DNA of 64,000 nucleotides from Coprinopsis marcescibilis (taxonomy: Eukaryota > Basidiomycota > Agaricomycetes > Agaricales > Psathyrellaceae), in NCBI GenBank assembly GCA_004369085.1, contig ML210256.1, positions 1 to 64,000 on the forward strand, written 5' to 3'. The translations under genes were made by a program, and so were the position numbers. Of this stretch, positions 12,632 through 23,969 are shown piece after piece; position 1 is the stretch's first letter, and the number at the start of each line of letters is the position of its first letter. Below the pieces are notes generated by a model. That model ran no database searches. It was not told where the DNA came from and saw only the letters and a program-made list of their open reading frames with translations.

Positions 12632-15272
12632 ATGGACTCATCATATTATTACCCCTCCGACTCGATGGGACTCGACTACTACGACTCAGAGGAAGACTTC
12701 AAGTTCTATTGATCACAAGTCGTCTTGCCGTTTCTGTTACTGTAAGTGCAACAGCATCCCAGTAGTATCTTATTAACTGTGACAAGGTAAAAAAATACCC
12801 TCGCCACCACATCACGGCAGAGGTTTAAACCACAGGTGCAAGGCGATCGTCGACCCCTTCCTTCACGAAGAACTCCACGGCTGCGTCGCGAAGGACGTTA
12901 CTGTGACCGACTTTGCTCGTCATATTTTTGGGCTGGACGAAGCAGCCATCACGAAGATATTGGGCACCAAGTGGACTCTAGACAAGGCGAAACTTGTCGA
13001 ATACGCCGAACAAGCTGACAAAGACGAAAAGAGGATGTACACCCAGTTCAAGGAGCTCTGCCAGTCGTTTCTCTCCTCTATCATCAACAAGGTCGAAAAT
13101 ATTACCGGTGAAGACACACAAGCTGCCGGTATACGCGAGATCTTCTGGGATGGCAACGGCGGAGAAACCAGAGTCCAGCACCTGCCCAATACGGTGTACG
13201 GCACCACGATTTTCAAGCCTGATGGCGGCATGGTTAAAGGGGCGATGCCTAAGTCCTTCGTGAATATCCCTGTTTGGAACATATACCAGCGCGCTTTCGA
13301 GTTCAAGAGGTTAAAGGCATATTCAGCTGTTGTCGTGGTTCACGGAGTAGCGGACGCATGGGACGATTTAGACTTGCCAACAGAGCCTACTTTGTGCCTG
13401 CTTGGGGAGACCACAGCCACCCAAATGCAGACAAACTTCAAGCGGAAGCGCACAGAGTTCGACCTTGACCTAGACTCCACCAGGGCCAAAAGGTGTTGCA
13501 CCACCTCGCTGGCTGTCAACGCTAGCACTCCTCCAAGCAACAGGAGCAATACGCCTCTAGCGCCCGACAATTCTGAGGCCCAGCTTGCATATTACGCGAT
13601 GCAGTGCTTGTCTAGCACCAATCGAATCTGGACCACCGGACTTTCTATCAACAAACTTCATGTCGGTATCTCATACTACGACCGGATGCTACTCTTGCAG
13701 TCCGTGGAAGTCGACATCGTCACCCAGCCCGGCCTCTTTGCGGTCCTTCTGTATGCCATGTATCAAAGCGACCGCCGCAGGCCCGGGATGGCGGGATACA
13801 ACCCTTTCTTGCGCCCGGTCTGTACTTACCCCAAGGGAAGATATCACCGAAGAAATGCTGCAAAAGCTTCAGTACCCGGTGGAAGACTTAATCGGATCCT
13901 TCTTTGAGTTCCCTTGTCTCACCGAGATCTTGGAGAAAAACGAACAGGGTGAGGATGTCGAGAAGATAATTCAGGTCTCCAACAGCTTCAGAATCGAAAA
14001 GGTTCTCTTCGCTGCGCAGGCTTTGACCGGAAGAGCTACCTTAGCTCTTGGGACGAAGGCTTTGTTGCGGGCGGTCAGTTGGGTGCCTGAAGAGCTAGTT
14101 GACCTTGTACTGAAGATCAGCTGGCAACCAGAAGCCGATGGCAGTGATGCGGAATGCGATATCATAGACCACCTTCACAAGAAACTTGGCACCGAGTGGC
14201 ACGACCACTTACCAGAAGTTAGCTTCAGTGCCATATATTGCCCCGAGGACCTTGATATACCATGGCTTGACATCCCGGATGTTCGCGCCCTGTTGAAGGA
14301 AGAGAGATTGAGTGGCTATGTGAGGCGCTCGCTCCATGTTCTTGCCAGTCGCAAGTACGAAAAACTCTGGGAAGTGGACAATGTGGACGAGTTTATGAAG
14401 GTGTGGCTTGATTGCATTAAATGTACGTGTTTTACCTTGTCCGTCTACTGTACAGCAACTAAAATTGGCGCCCAGGTCACAACGAGGCCTATGAGAAGGG
14501 AGAGGTTCTCCATCGCGATTTGAGCGAGGGCAACCTCATGTTCTGGAGAAAGCAGAACGAAGATGGGAAAGGCACCAATATTCAGGGTGTCCTAAACGAC
14601 TGGGACATGGCCTCCAAGCTTGAATCTAAGCAAGTTCCAATGTCCACAGCAACAAAACGCACCGGGACTCTGCCATTCATGGCTATCGAATTGCTCATGG
14701 ACAAACCTGCCCCTCACCTCCGCCGCCACGACCTCGAGTCTTTCTTTTACATTCTTCTATGGGCTTCCATCCATTACTCCTTTCAAAATTCGAAGGGTAG
14801 CGTGAAGACGGAACACCAGGACATCGAAATGACGAAGGAGAATTCCAGTTCAATCAAAGCTAAGACGCGCGGTATTAGGCGTGCTACGCCGGAAGTGCTT
14901 CCAGAAATGTCGACCGATGACTCGAATACCATGCTATACTGGAAGTGTATGCTGTTTAGCGGCACCTTGCAAGAGCGGGACGCCTGGAAACTCATCGGAG
15001 ACAACATTACACCAGACTTTAAAGAAGTTTACCGTGTATGGCTAACTCCCCTCCACATGATGTTTTGTCGGGGGTTGCTTAACCAAGCCAACTGGAAGAT
15101 TGGGACCAGTGATAACAAGGGCCGTAGAGCTAAAAAGGGATTAGATCCTCTCAAGCTGAGACCATATGATGACTCTACGATGGGGGGCGCTGTAACCTAC
15201 GCAAAGTTCATCGCTGCTCCCACTCCTGAATTTTACTCCGACTCTGATTCAGAAGACGACGAACATGTTTAA
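12632..15272 (+). CDS. FunK1-type fungal protein kinase, frame apparently broken
   Basis: Fungus-specific FunK1 kinase. The kinase half is clear: the catalytic loop HRDLSEGNLMF (after the intron 14423-14475), then DWDMA in place of DFG, then RTGTLPFMAIELL, which replaces the APE region. The N-terminal FunK1 segment (GTKWTLDKAKLVEYAE onward) is at 12790-13810. Two problems appear. First, the only ATG near the TATA box (12632) opens a 26-codon frame, whereas the exon that splices well (intron 12742-12786) is in another frame and has no ATG. Second, the frame changes near 13810-13866; only a poor 49-bp intron with a GTCTGT donor (13818-13866) would repair it. Either the start and this intron are unconventional or the copy is decaying. 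Substrates of FunK1 kinases are not known to me. Family call is secure; integrity is doubtful. Confidence 0.7.
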
Positions 15273-15613
15273 ACGTTGTTCATGACGGAGTCCAAATAAT
15301 TTATGCCTATGCCCTCCCTCGGACAATACGAAACAACTGGTAATGCGTGGTACACCACTTACATGTTATTGTATTTATCCCACATCCATATCCGACTTAA
15401 CTTTCTATGCTGTCACTTTCCAGGGCGGAACAGTGCGGGAATCACAGTGCGCGCTTCTGAAGGTATTTGGTCTTCCCAGACACACGAACACAAAGAAAAC
15501 GCAAGAGGATGATGTATTATAACCGTTCAAATAAGTCCGCGGGTAATATAAGTAGCGAAGTGCATAGATAGCTAGCTCGGCCACAGAAAACCAAAGATAG
15601 TCTCCAATTCCCA
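15273..15613. other. convergent intergenic region
   Basis: About 340 bp separating the 3' ends of the FunK1 gene and the permease gene. Nothing beyond shared 3' flanks was recognised. Confidence 0.35.
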
Positions 15614-18600
15614 TTAAGTGCTATACCTAAAGCTGACCGCCTTGTCCCCTAACCTTCGCCTCTCCAACAAGACGACCTCATCCACGACAAGTCCACCTTC
15701 CGACAAGCGCGCTTCAGCTCTATCCCGGGTGGCATTGACCCGCTTGTAGCTACCGATCGCGAAGCAGCAGGTGACGATAGACACGGAAATAATCCCGAGT
15801 TGGACGCCGACTGTATAATAATTCGGATTAGCATGCTTTACGACTCGCCCCTCCACAATCAGACACATCGCGAGATACTCACAGCCAAGTAAGAACCTAG
15901 GACTATCCTGATTTCTAAACACCATAGGCGCAATCAAGCCACCGAGGTTACCACCGGCAATGTTCATTGCAAGCCCAACGCCGCGCCTGTAATGCCCCGG
16001 AAGATTACTTCCTTGCCTATGGATGAATGAGCCAGCCACTCTTTTCGTATTGATATGCAACTGGTCACATACCAGGCGCTAACACCAGGCACACCTGCAT
16101 AGCTACCGGTAACACACAAGAAGATCCCAAAGTACTTGGCGCCGATCGAAGCGTTCGAGAAATTGATAGCGTAGCCAATGAGCCCAAGCAAGAGAGAGAG
16201 GAGAATGAACGGGGACCGCATCTGATGCTTGTCGGAGTAGTACGAGGTGACGTTTACCGCAATGGCTATTCCACGGGGTTAGGGAATTCTAGGAAAATGG
16301 GGGATATGGATTGCTTACTGGCGACGACGTATGGTGGGACCGAGAGAAGCTGGGTGATGGCAGGCGAGTATCCAAAACTACGGCGTAGATCAGCGTCAAA
16401 GGGTGCTTGGCATTAAAAAGCAGAGTTACTGACGAGTTGATAATCGTCCTGACCATACGCACGAAGGTCAGTATTCCAAACAAAAGGCGCAAATCGACGT
16501 GAAAGATACTCACGGAGAGAAGAATGTGATCCCGTACACTAGATCCGTATAATCAGCCACCTGCTGTGTCTACCAGCGACTCTGACCACTCACACGAGCA
16601 GACAAACCCGAGGGTAATCGTAATAAACATATAAATCTGCAGCAAAAGAAAGAGAGCAGGTGGCGCAGTCAGAATTCGCAGATCAGACGCAACATCCAGA
16701 ACTCAATGACCACACGAGCTCCGCATGACACTCAGCCATCCAGCAAAGATTTGCAGAGCAAGAGACTGACAGAAGTTGGCGATGCAAGGCAGCGGCGCAG
16801 CACCGGCTGAGAAACAGAAGACAGGACGGACATACCTGCCAATCACAGATTACCGACCAAACATGACGCTTCTCAAAGTGCTCTTCTTCTCCCAGCGGCG
16901 AAGCATCCATTTCTAAAGAAAGCCATAATAAAAGGAGGGCAATAAGTAAGTAGTGTAGTCAGTTAGTGGTGGCTGTCATTGCCAAGAAGCAGAAGATAGA
17001 GAAGGGAAGGAAAGAAGACAAGAATGGACACCCATTATTATCTACAGCTGTCGACGTGCATGGCGACACGGCGGATCAAGGAACAGAATTTGAAATGGGG
17101 TAAGAAGGGAAAGGAGGTCGAACGCTCACTGTGTGAATCTAAAACGAACAGCCTCTCTTCGTCTGTCAGGAACACAGCCGTCCCAGGGAGGTCGACCATG
17201 GCTAACCAAATTAAAAGTCAGCTTTCAACTCTCCGATACACTCGCCACTGGCGATAATACCATGAAGTGAGACTGGCTTAGGCTAAGAATATCAGACTCA
17301 CCAACAAAAGCAAGGAGTCCAACGATCACAGTAAGTCCACCTTCGACAATCTAGAACCATTCAATTTCTCAAGTATCAGCGGACAAAGGAGTCGACAAAA
17401 ACTCACAAAGATCCAGGACCATCCCCGCATACCCTGAACTCCGTCCATGAAGCCGATAGCATAAGCCAAGAGACCAGAGAAGGCACCTGCCATCGACGCA
17501 GCGCCAAAGAAGTACGCTAAGCGAGTTTGGTACATATGCCTTGGATACCATAACGAGAGGCTAGAAGACAAGGAAATACGGGAATCGGGGCCTTAGTTTC
17601 GGTAGTTCGAGGGGGTGGGGTAAAATTGGGCCCACTAGTAAACGACACCGGGATAGAATCCGGCTTCAGCCGCACCAAGGAGGATTCGCAATGCTAGCAA
17701 TTGTGTGAAACTAAAGTCGACAGGGCATGTTAGGTCCGAATTGATGGGGAGACGGAGCATCAGTGTTCTGAGTAACGACGTACTTTTTCACAAAGCCGCT
17801 GGCCAGCCTTTGACGTAATGCTTGTAAGCGACGAGGCTACTGTCCAGTAGGTAAAGGTACTTACACAGCTATGCCCCATGTTACCTGCGGCAAGTGTAAG
17901 TTAGCAAGACCGATCGTCCGGCGGTAAAAACCAGGGTTACTGGGCAAAATTAAGGGAGATACAAACAGTGAGGAATGGTAGCCATCTAAAGCAGCAGCGA
18001 TCGATTATCCTTCGTCAGCCAGGAAGTCGAGTCAAAGTTATCAATCGGATCCTCTCACCTCGAAGGCCGGAATTTCTTCAAGATCAAGCTAAACACATCC
18101 GAAGAATGGTTGAATCAATATTCATTATGATCCTTACCGAGTAGCTTTGAAAGCACATACTTTGAAGGGACTTCAAAAAGGCAGTACGGCTGTTGAAGGG
18201 TGAAGGGAAGGTTCACGTGTCGTTAATGTCCGGGCATACCGTTCGGCCTTGATTAGCCAAATAATATGGAGCTTACGATAAAGAACAACATCTAAAATGT
18301 GGATCGAGTTCGTGGAAATCAAGGATCATGTGTCGAGATGTCGATTAGCCCCCAGTTTCGAATGGCACACCCGCATGGATATGCACCACAATTGCGCAAA
18401 TCACTCACCAGTGCGAGGTTATATTGGCTTCCTGTCATGTTAAGCTCGCTTTCTAACCCTTGTAACCGCGCGTTTCCTAGGTGTGACCCTTGATTAATTC
18501 GATACCGTCGGAACTCGAGTTAGTTGCAATTACCGATATTCGCTGAAGGCCAAAAGTCAGTTTTAGATGTTCCTGGTGCTAGAGCCGAGGAGGAAGTTGG

Positions 18601-18777
18601 GATGTCCGAACATAACTAGGGCTCACCTCGATCCATGAAGGAAAAGAGATACATGATTGTGAGGATAGGTAGCAGCTTGAGGTCGACCTTCCTCCACAGC
18701 TTCTTGCTGTCGATGTCCCCCAGGGTCTTGGAGAAACTCGCATGAGGAGAGTCGATCAAAAAGTCTGCCTTCTCCAT
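15614..18777 (-). CDS. MFS permease, Dal5/allantoate-nicotinate type
   Basis: Heavily split minus-strand gene with many short exons. Exon 1 (18777-18627) ends with DLKLLPILTIMYLFSFMDRG, the first membrane span of the anion:cation symporter group. The next exon gives NARLQGLESELNMTGSQYN, the loop signature of the Dal5/Tna1 family. Later exons contain hydrophobic spans, and the last part (NIAGGNLGGLIAPMVFR, then YYTVGVQLGIISVSIV) covers spans near the C-terminus, ending RYST at 15614. This family imports allantoate, nicotinate, pantothenate or other small organic anions at the plasma membrane. The substrate cannot be told from sequence. Frame appears continuous, but I did not resolve all of the ten or more middle exons. 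Confidence 0.85.
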
Positions 18778-20270
18778 AGCTCTAGGAGGTGGCGAGTACA
18801 ACAGTTGATATTCACGGCAGGCCGCAAGATGAGAGAGGGGATGAGGGGGTGGTGAGCGATTCGAAGCATCGCAGAGTGGGTTTGCCCTTGATATAGGATC
18901 CTGAAACAGGAGGAATGGGTACTTCAAATCATGTATTAAATTGATTGAAATACGTCACAAAATGACTCCCAGGCCTACCTAGTGACCCATCCGGATGGGT
19001 AGGCAAGGCGTGTTGGCCTTCGATGTCGACAGTCTTCGTTTCGCGAAGCACCAGAAGTTTATCATTTGCCCAGCCGAAATCGCTGCGTAGTGCCCGAGCT
19101 CGTGGCATTATGCATCGTATCGTGAAGGAATTGAAGAAAATCTGTCAATATTGAGGTCTGCCAGGTGTGCTTGAATCGGAGCTCAGGATTCTCAATTTCG
19201 CGAAGCTGGAACTTACGGATTGTATTTTCCGCGCATCCTCGTACCAATAAGGATATGAAGCCTATATCAGAACCACATGCCACGGACGATTATGCAAATG
19301 GGATGAAACACGGCTATTAAGAGGACAAGCGGGGCTTCAATCGAATCTCACTTCTGGGAAGGAATAAGTAGATAATTGATAGAGTTGCATCGTAAAACTC
19401 ACGGAGCAGTCGGAGAAGTTATGAACCCTTTTGTACTTTTGGAAGACAATACTTGAGGACATAACTCTTCTCTGCCATGCGTTGCAAGGACACGACCTTC
19501 TGCCTGCGGTTTCCATTTCAACAGAAGGAGAACTTTCTAAATAGTCGTTTAGCAAGAAATCTACGGGCGTCGCGATTGCGATTCCTTGCAAGATCACGTC
19601 TGCAGGTACATCTATGGTGTCTCAAGAAATTGGCCACGATGCAACAAAGAGTTACCAGAATTGCCGTGTTTTTATTTGAGCAATAGATTCAAGATCTCCC
19701 TGCAACTCTTTGGTTGTCCTGCAGTGAAAAGGAGATCAAACAGCCGTGATTCCAGGTAATTGTAAACGGACCTCCTGTGGGCAATCAGAGCTTGAGAACC
19801 GGTTGACTGAAGCAAGATAGCAAGAGATACGCAGATGAACAAGCTTTGACCGCCCTTACAGAACTTTCCCAATAGGGGTTCCTGAACGATGAGGCCATTC
19901 CATTCCGACTTTCCTGATTCTCTACAGCTTGTATTTGGAGAGACTGCTGGTCCCTGAATGATTCGGGATTTACCGCGGTCCAAGACCCGATATGTGAGGA
20001 AAGGACAGCCCCTGGTGAACATTCCTAAGGACGAGGCCATAGTCACAGTGTCAAGGTTGTTGTCCGACTCTGAGGCTGGTTCAGAGGCCTTGGACGGACA
20101 GACAATGGCTTGGGAATATAACAGTGACAAACACGTGGAGCCGAGCGGCGTCGTCCTTGGTCGCCGTTGCTAGTTTTCAGGTTACCACAGGACGCGTCTT
20201 GGCTGCAGCTCCTTTCACATTTACTCGACCTACATTTACACGACTCAGGTGGCGACAGCGCACGGTAGCC
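18778..20270. other. intergenic region between permease and dynamin genes
   Basis: About 1.5 kb between divergent genes. Minus-strand open frames at 20130-19672 and 19283-19062 have ordinary composition but no start, splice structure or motif that I could confirm. The best candidate is listed separately. Confidence 0.35.
19672..20040 (-). CDS. possible hypothetical protein
   Basis: A 122-codon frame begins at an ATG at 20040 (MASSLGMFTRGCPFLTYRVL) and ends at 19672. It has a short hydrophobic stretch (LFICVSLAILLQS) and no motif I recognise. It would be divergent from the dynamin gene, with only about 230 bp between starts. It may be a chance frame in the dynamin promoter region or one exon of an unresolved gene. 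Confidence 0.2.
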   Translation of the reverse strand: MASSLGMFTRGCPFLTYRVLDRGKSRIIQGPAVSPNTSCRESGKSEWNGLIVQEPLLGKFCKGGQSLFICVSLAILLQSTGSQALIAHRRSVYNYLESRLFDLLFTAGQPKSCREILNLLLK

Positions 20271-23200
20271 ATGGATCAAGACCTTATTACGCTCGTGAAC
20301 AGGCTCCAAGACACCTTCAGCAACCTGGGTATGTCTAAATCTCTTATGCAGTCAGTCCGGGAGCGTGCAGGTTGACCCAAACTTACAGGTGGTGAGCTGG
20401 ATATGCCACAGCTGGTCGTGGTAAGTCTTTGAGACTGTAGAGCGTGTGGCCATATGGCGGACTAATTGCGCATGTAGGTTGGTAGTCAATCCGCTGGGAA
20501 GTCCAGTGTAATGGAAACGTACGGCGCTTCATTGCTCCACGACAACCGGTTTTCATTTCGCTTACAATTCCTCTAGTATCGTCGGAAAAGATTTTCTACC
20601 CCGTGGACAAGGCATCGTTACACGAAGACCACTCATTTTGCAACTCGTACATACCCCAATCCCCGACGAAACCTCACCAAACGCCTCTCCTTACACCGAA
20701 TGGGGCCAATTCCTCCATGTCGACAAACGCTTCACCGACTTCAACGAGATCCGCAAGGAGATTGAACAGGAGACGTTTAGAGTGGCAGGACAGAATAAGG
20801 GTGTTAGCAAGCTGCCTATATCATTGCGCATATTCAGCCCCAACGTCCTTGATCTGACGCTGGTTGACTTGCCGGGCTTAACAAAGGTATGAAAGATCTT
20901 TGAGCAAGCGGAACGAAGCATTCTTATCAGGCTGCCCTTCCTGTCTAGATTCCTGTCGGAGACCAACCAAGTGATATCGAACGTCAAATCCGTAACCTTG
21001 TCCTGGACTATATCTCAAAACCTAACAGGTACGAGTCTGTCTCTTCGCAGAAGTTTCCAGTTGCCTAACCTATGAAACCCAGTGTCGTTCTTGCTGTATC
21101 CGCCGCCAATGTTGATCTCGCTAACTCCGAAGCTTTGAAACTTGCAAGAAGCGTCGACCCGCAGGGACGGAGGACAATCGGCATCCTGACCAAGCTGGAC
21201 TTGATGGATGCAGGCACCAACGCTCTTGATATCCTTACTGGACGAGTATATCCGCTGAAGCTCGGATTCATAGGCGTTGTCAACCGCAGTCAACAAGACA
21301 TCATCTCTGAGAAGCCAATGGCTGACGCAATGGACACTGAACTGGAATTCTTCCGCAACCATTCCGCATACCGCAACATCGCGCACAAGAATGGCACAAA
21401 ATACCTCGCGAAGACTCTCAACCAGGTATGCCTTATTCACTACTTCTGCTCATCGATGTGTAGGCTAACTTAATTCCTTCCATAAGGTCTTGATGAACCA
21501 TATTCGGGAAAAGCTTCCTGATATGAAAGCTCGTCTAAACACCCTCATAGGCCAGGCTCAACAGGAATTGAATTCCTATGGCGACGCAGCCATCTATGGG
21601 GACAATAACCAAGTAAGCACCGATTTAACTTTTACAGTCGAGTGACGTTAGCTGACAGCCACCCGTGCCACAGCAAGGAGCGCTCGTTCTAAGACTCATG
21701 ACCCAGTTCGCTCGAGACTTCGTCTCGTCGATCGAAGGCACCAAAGTTGATATTTCGACCAAGGAACTCTCAGGAGGCGCGCGGATATACTACATATTCA
21801 ATGACGTCTTCGGTCAAGCTCTGGCCTCAATAGACGCCACAGCTAGCCTGGATAACCAAGATATCCGAACCGCTATTCGCAACTCTACCGGCCCTCGCCC
21901 CAGCCTGTTCGTCCCCGAGATCGCCTTTGATCTCCTTGTCAAGCCTCAGATCAAGCTGCTTGAGGCACCCAGCCTTCGATGCGTCGAACTCGTTTATGAG
22001 GAACTGGTCAAGATCTGCCACAACTGCACTAGTGCGGTACGTACCCCGAATCCATCTGACGGTATCTGGTTCCAGGATGCTGACTAGTTTCGACAGGAGC
22101 TGGCACGATTCCCAAGACTCCATGCGCAACTCATTGAGACGGTTTCTGACCTACTTCGGGAACGTCTAGGGCCCACGTCTGACTACGCCCAGAGCCTGAT
22201 CGAAATCCAAGCTGCCTACATCAACACCAATCATCCTTCGTTCATCAGTGGATCCAGTGCAGCGGCGCAACCCCAGCAACACCAGCCCAGGCAGATTCCA
22301 CCAAGAGTGCGTCGTTTCCCATTCCTCACCTCCTTCCGCACACACCTAACTTCTACCTTCCTCTTTCGTCGTGCTTGTCCCAAATTATAGCCATCATCGG
22401 TGGAACCCCTCAATGGCTTCAACGGCACCGCCGAAGACGAAGACGACAACCAAAGCGATGACACCAACGGCCCCTTCCCAAATGGTATTTTCCCTCCCCG
22501 CGACGGGCGTTCTGTATCTTCCACCTTGCACGATCGCTCACGCTCCGGCAATCCTGCTGCAGGAACGGGCAACACCGTCGCCAAACGCTCGCAGTCCAAA
22601 TCACGCTTGCAGCAGCAAAAGGATGCTGCTTCTGGCGTGGTTGGTGGTCACCAGCATCGTGGATCGGCGTCGCGGGGTATTCCGGTTGCGAATGCTGGGG
22701 GGATGCATCAGAGCAGTGGTAGTATGAGCACCAGCTCGTCGCCGCATACTGCACGGGAGACGTTCCTGAATTACTTTTTTGGGCAGAATGGGCCTGGGCC
22801 TGTTTCTGGTGCGAGTGTGGAGCGGGCACACGCTGGTCATGGCCATCATCATGGTCATATATCTGGGGGTCACAATGATGCTTCGCAGTCGTTCATCCCT
22901 GTTGGGAGGGATGTGTCTGGTGCGGAGTCTGTCATCTCTTCCAGTCTTATGGCTGGCCAGCAGAACAATGCTGCCTACGACATGAAAAGTCTTGGGAAGC
23001 ATATCGAAGCTGTACGTCCCCATCCCCCCTCTGTCTACCACCCTGTGCTGACTAACCCGATCGTGTTCCTGTAGGTTTCGGCAGACGGTACCAGGCTTTC
23101 CGCGCGTGAAGAAATGGAAACCAACCTCATTCGTTCCCTCATCACATCCTACTTCAACATCGTCCGCCAAAGTATTCAAGACCTTATTCCCAAAGCCATC

Positions 23201-23398
23201 ATGCATTTCCTCGTCAACCATACCTCACAGCAGGTACAAAACCGCCTTGTCGCGACGCTCTATAGGCCCGACCTGTTTGCCGAGATGCTGAATGAAGACG
23301 AAGCATTGGTCGCTGAGAGAACGAGGGTCAAGGCTCTTCTCGATGCCTACAAGGACGCGTTCAAGACTCTCTCCGAGGTTGGCCTCAAACCCACATAG
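20271..23398 (+). CDS. DNM1: dynamin-related GTPase (Dnm1/Vps1 type)
   Basis: Multi-exon gene starting [16 protein letters not shown]. All GTPase motifs are present: G1 GSQSAGKSS, the G2 threonine in GIVTRRP, G3 DLPG and G4 TKLD. The middle/stalk domain follows ([13 protein letters not shown] onward; [18 protein letters not shown]), then a variable insert of about 200 residues in place of a PH domain, then the GTPase effector domain ([20 protein letters not shown]) to the stop at 23398. Lack of PH and proline-rich domains places it with yeast Dnm1/Vps1 rather than classical dynamin. The [21 protein letters not shown] segment suggests Dnm1, the mitochondrial and peroxisomal fission GTPase, but Vps1 is not excluded. 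The variable insert holds a His/Gly-rich run (22822-22869). Known biology: it assembles into membrane-constricting helices. Confidence 0.92.
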
Positions 23399-23969
23399 AA
23401 GCCCTTTTTATGGACGCATTCTTCAATAGAGTAGTATCTTTCCCTACACACCTCTCTTCTCAGCTATATATCAGTGATGAATACCTAATGAAATGTGCAT
23501 TCGCTTTCGCGCAGATTTATATTTATGAAAGTAAAAACTATATTGCTAGGAGATTACAATACATGTTGAATATACTGCAATGACTGCCTAATAGGTGTCC
23601 ATGGAAGACATGTTGAAGCCGTTCCTGTTTGAAAATAACGAAAAGAATTCTCAAATCGTGTATGTATAAGGGGCGGTCTAAAAGACCGGAAAACCAGTAT
23701 CATTCCTATCTATAGAGTAGCAACAACAGACACGAACGGTGTACGTAGCGGTAAGGACTCGGGAGTCAACCAAAAACACGAAAGAACCTTCGAGACAACA
23801 GCGAGAGGCATACACAGGCTTTGGAGGGGAAATCTCGCAGGCATCTGGTTGAAGTTGAAACCAGGGGCTGCGGCGTTCACCAAGGGCGTTCAGAGTCGAT
23901 GACGTCGTTCTTAACCTTAACAGACGTGACTCGGGGGCCCATGGGAGCTGGCGCTCAGGGAGATGATGC
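23399..23969. other. convergent intergenic region
   Basis: The 3' ends of the dynamin and BCS1-like genes face each other across about 570 bp of AT-rich sequence. No gene or repeat was recognised. Confidence 0.4.

Noticed and set aside
13751..13780. 30-bp GT..AG segment in the FunK1 gene as an intron
   Set aside because: Its length is a multiple of three, so it does not repair the frame change, and it is shorter than normal introns.
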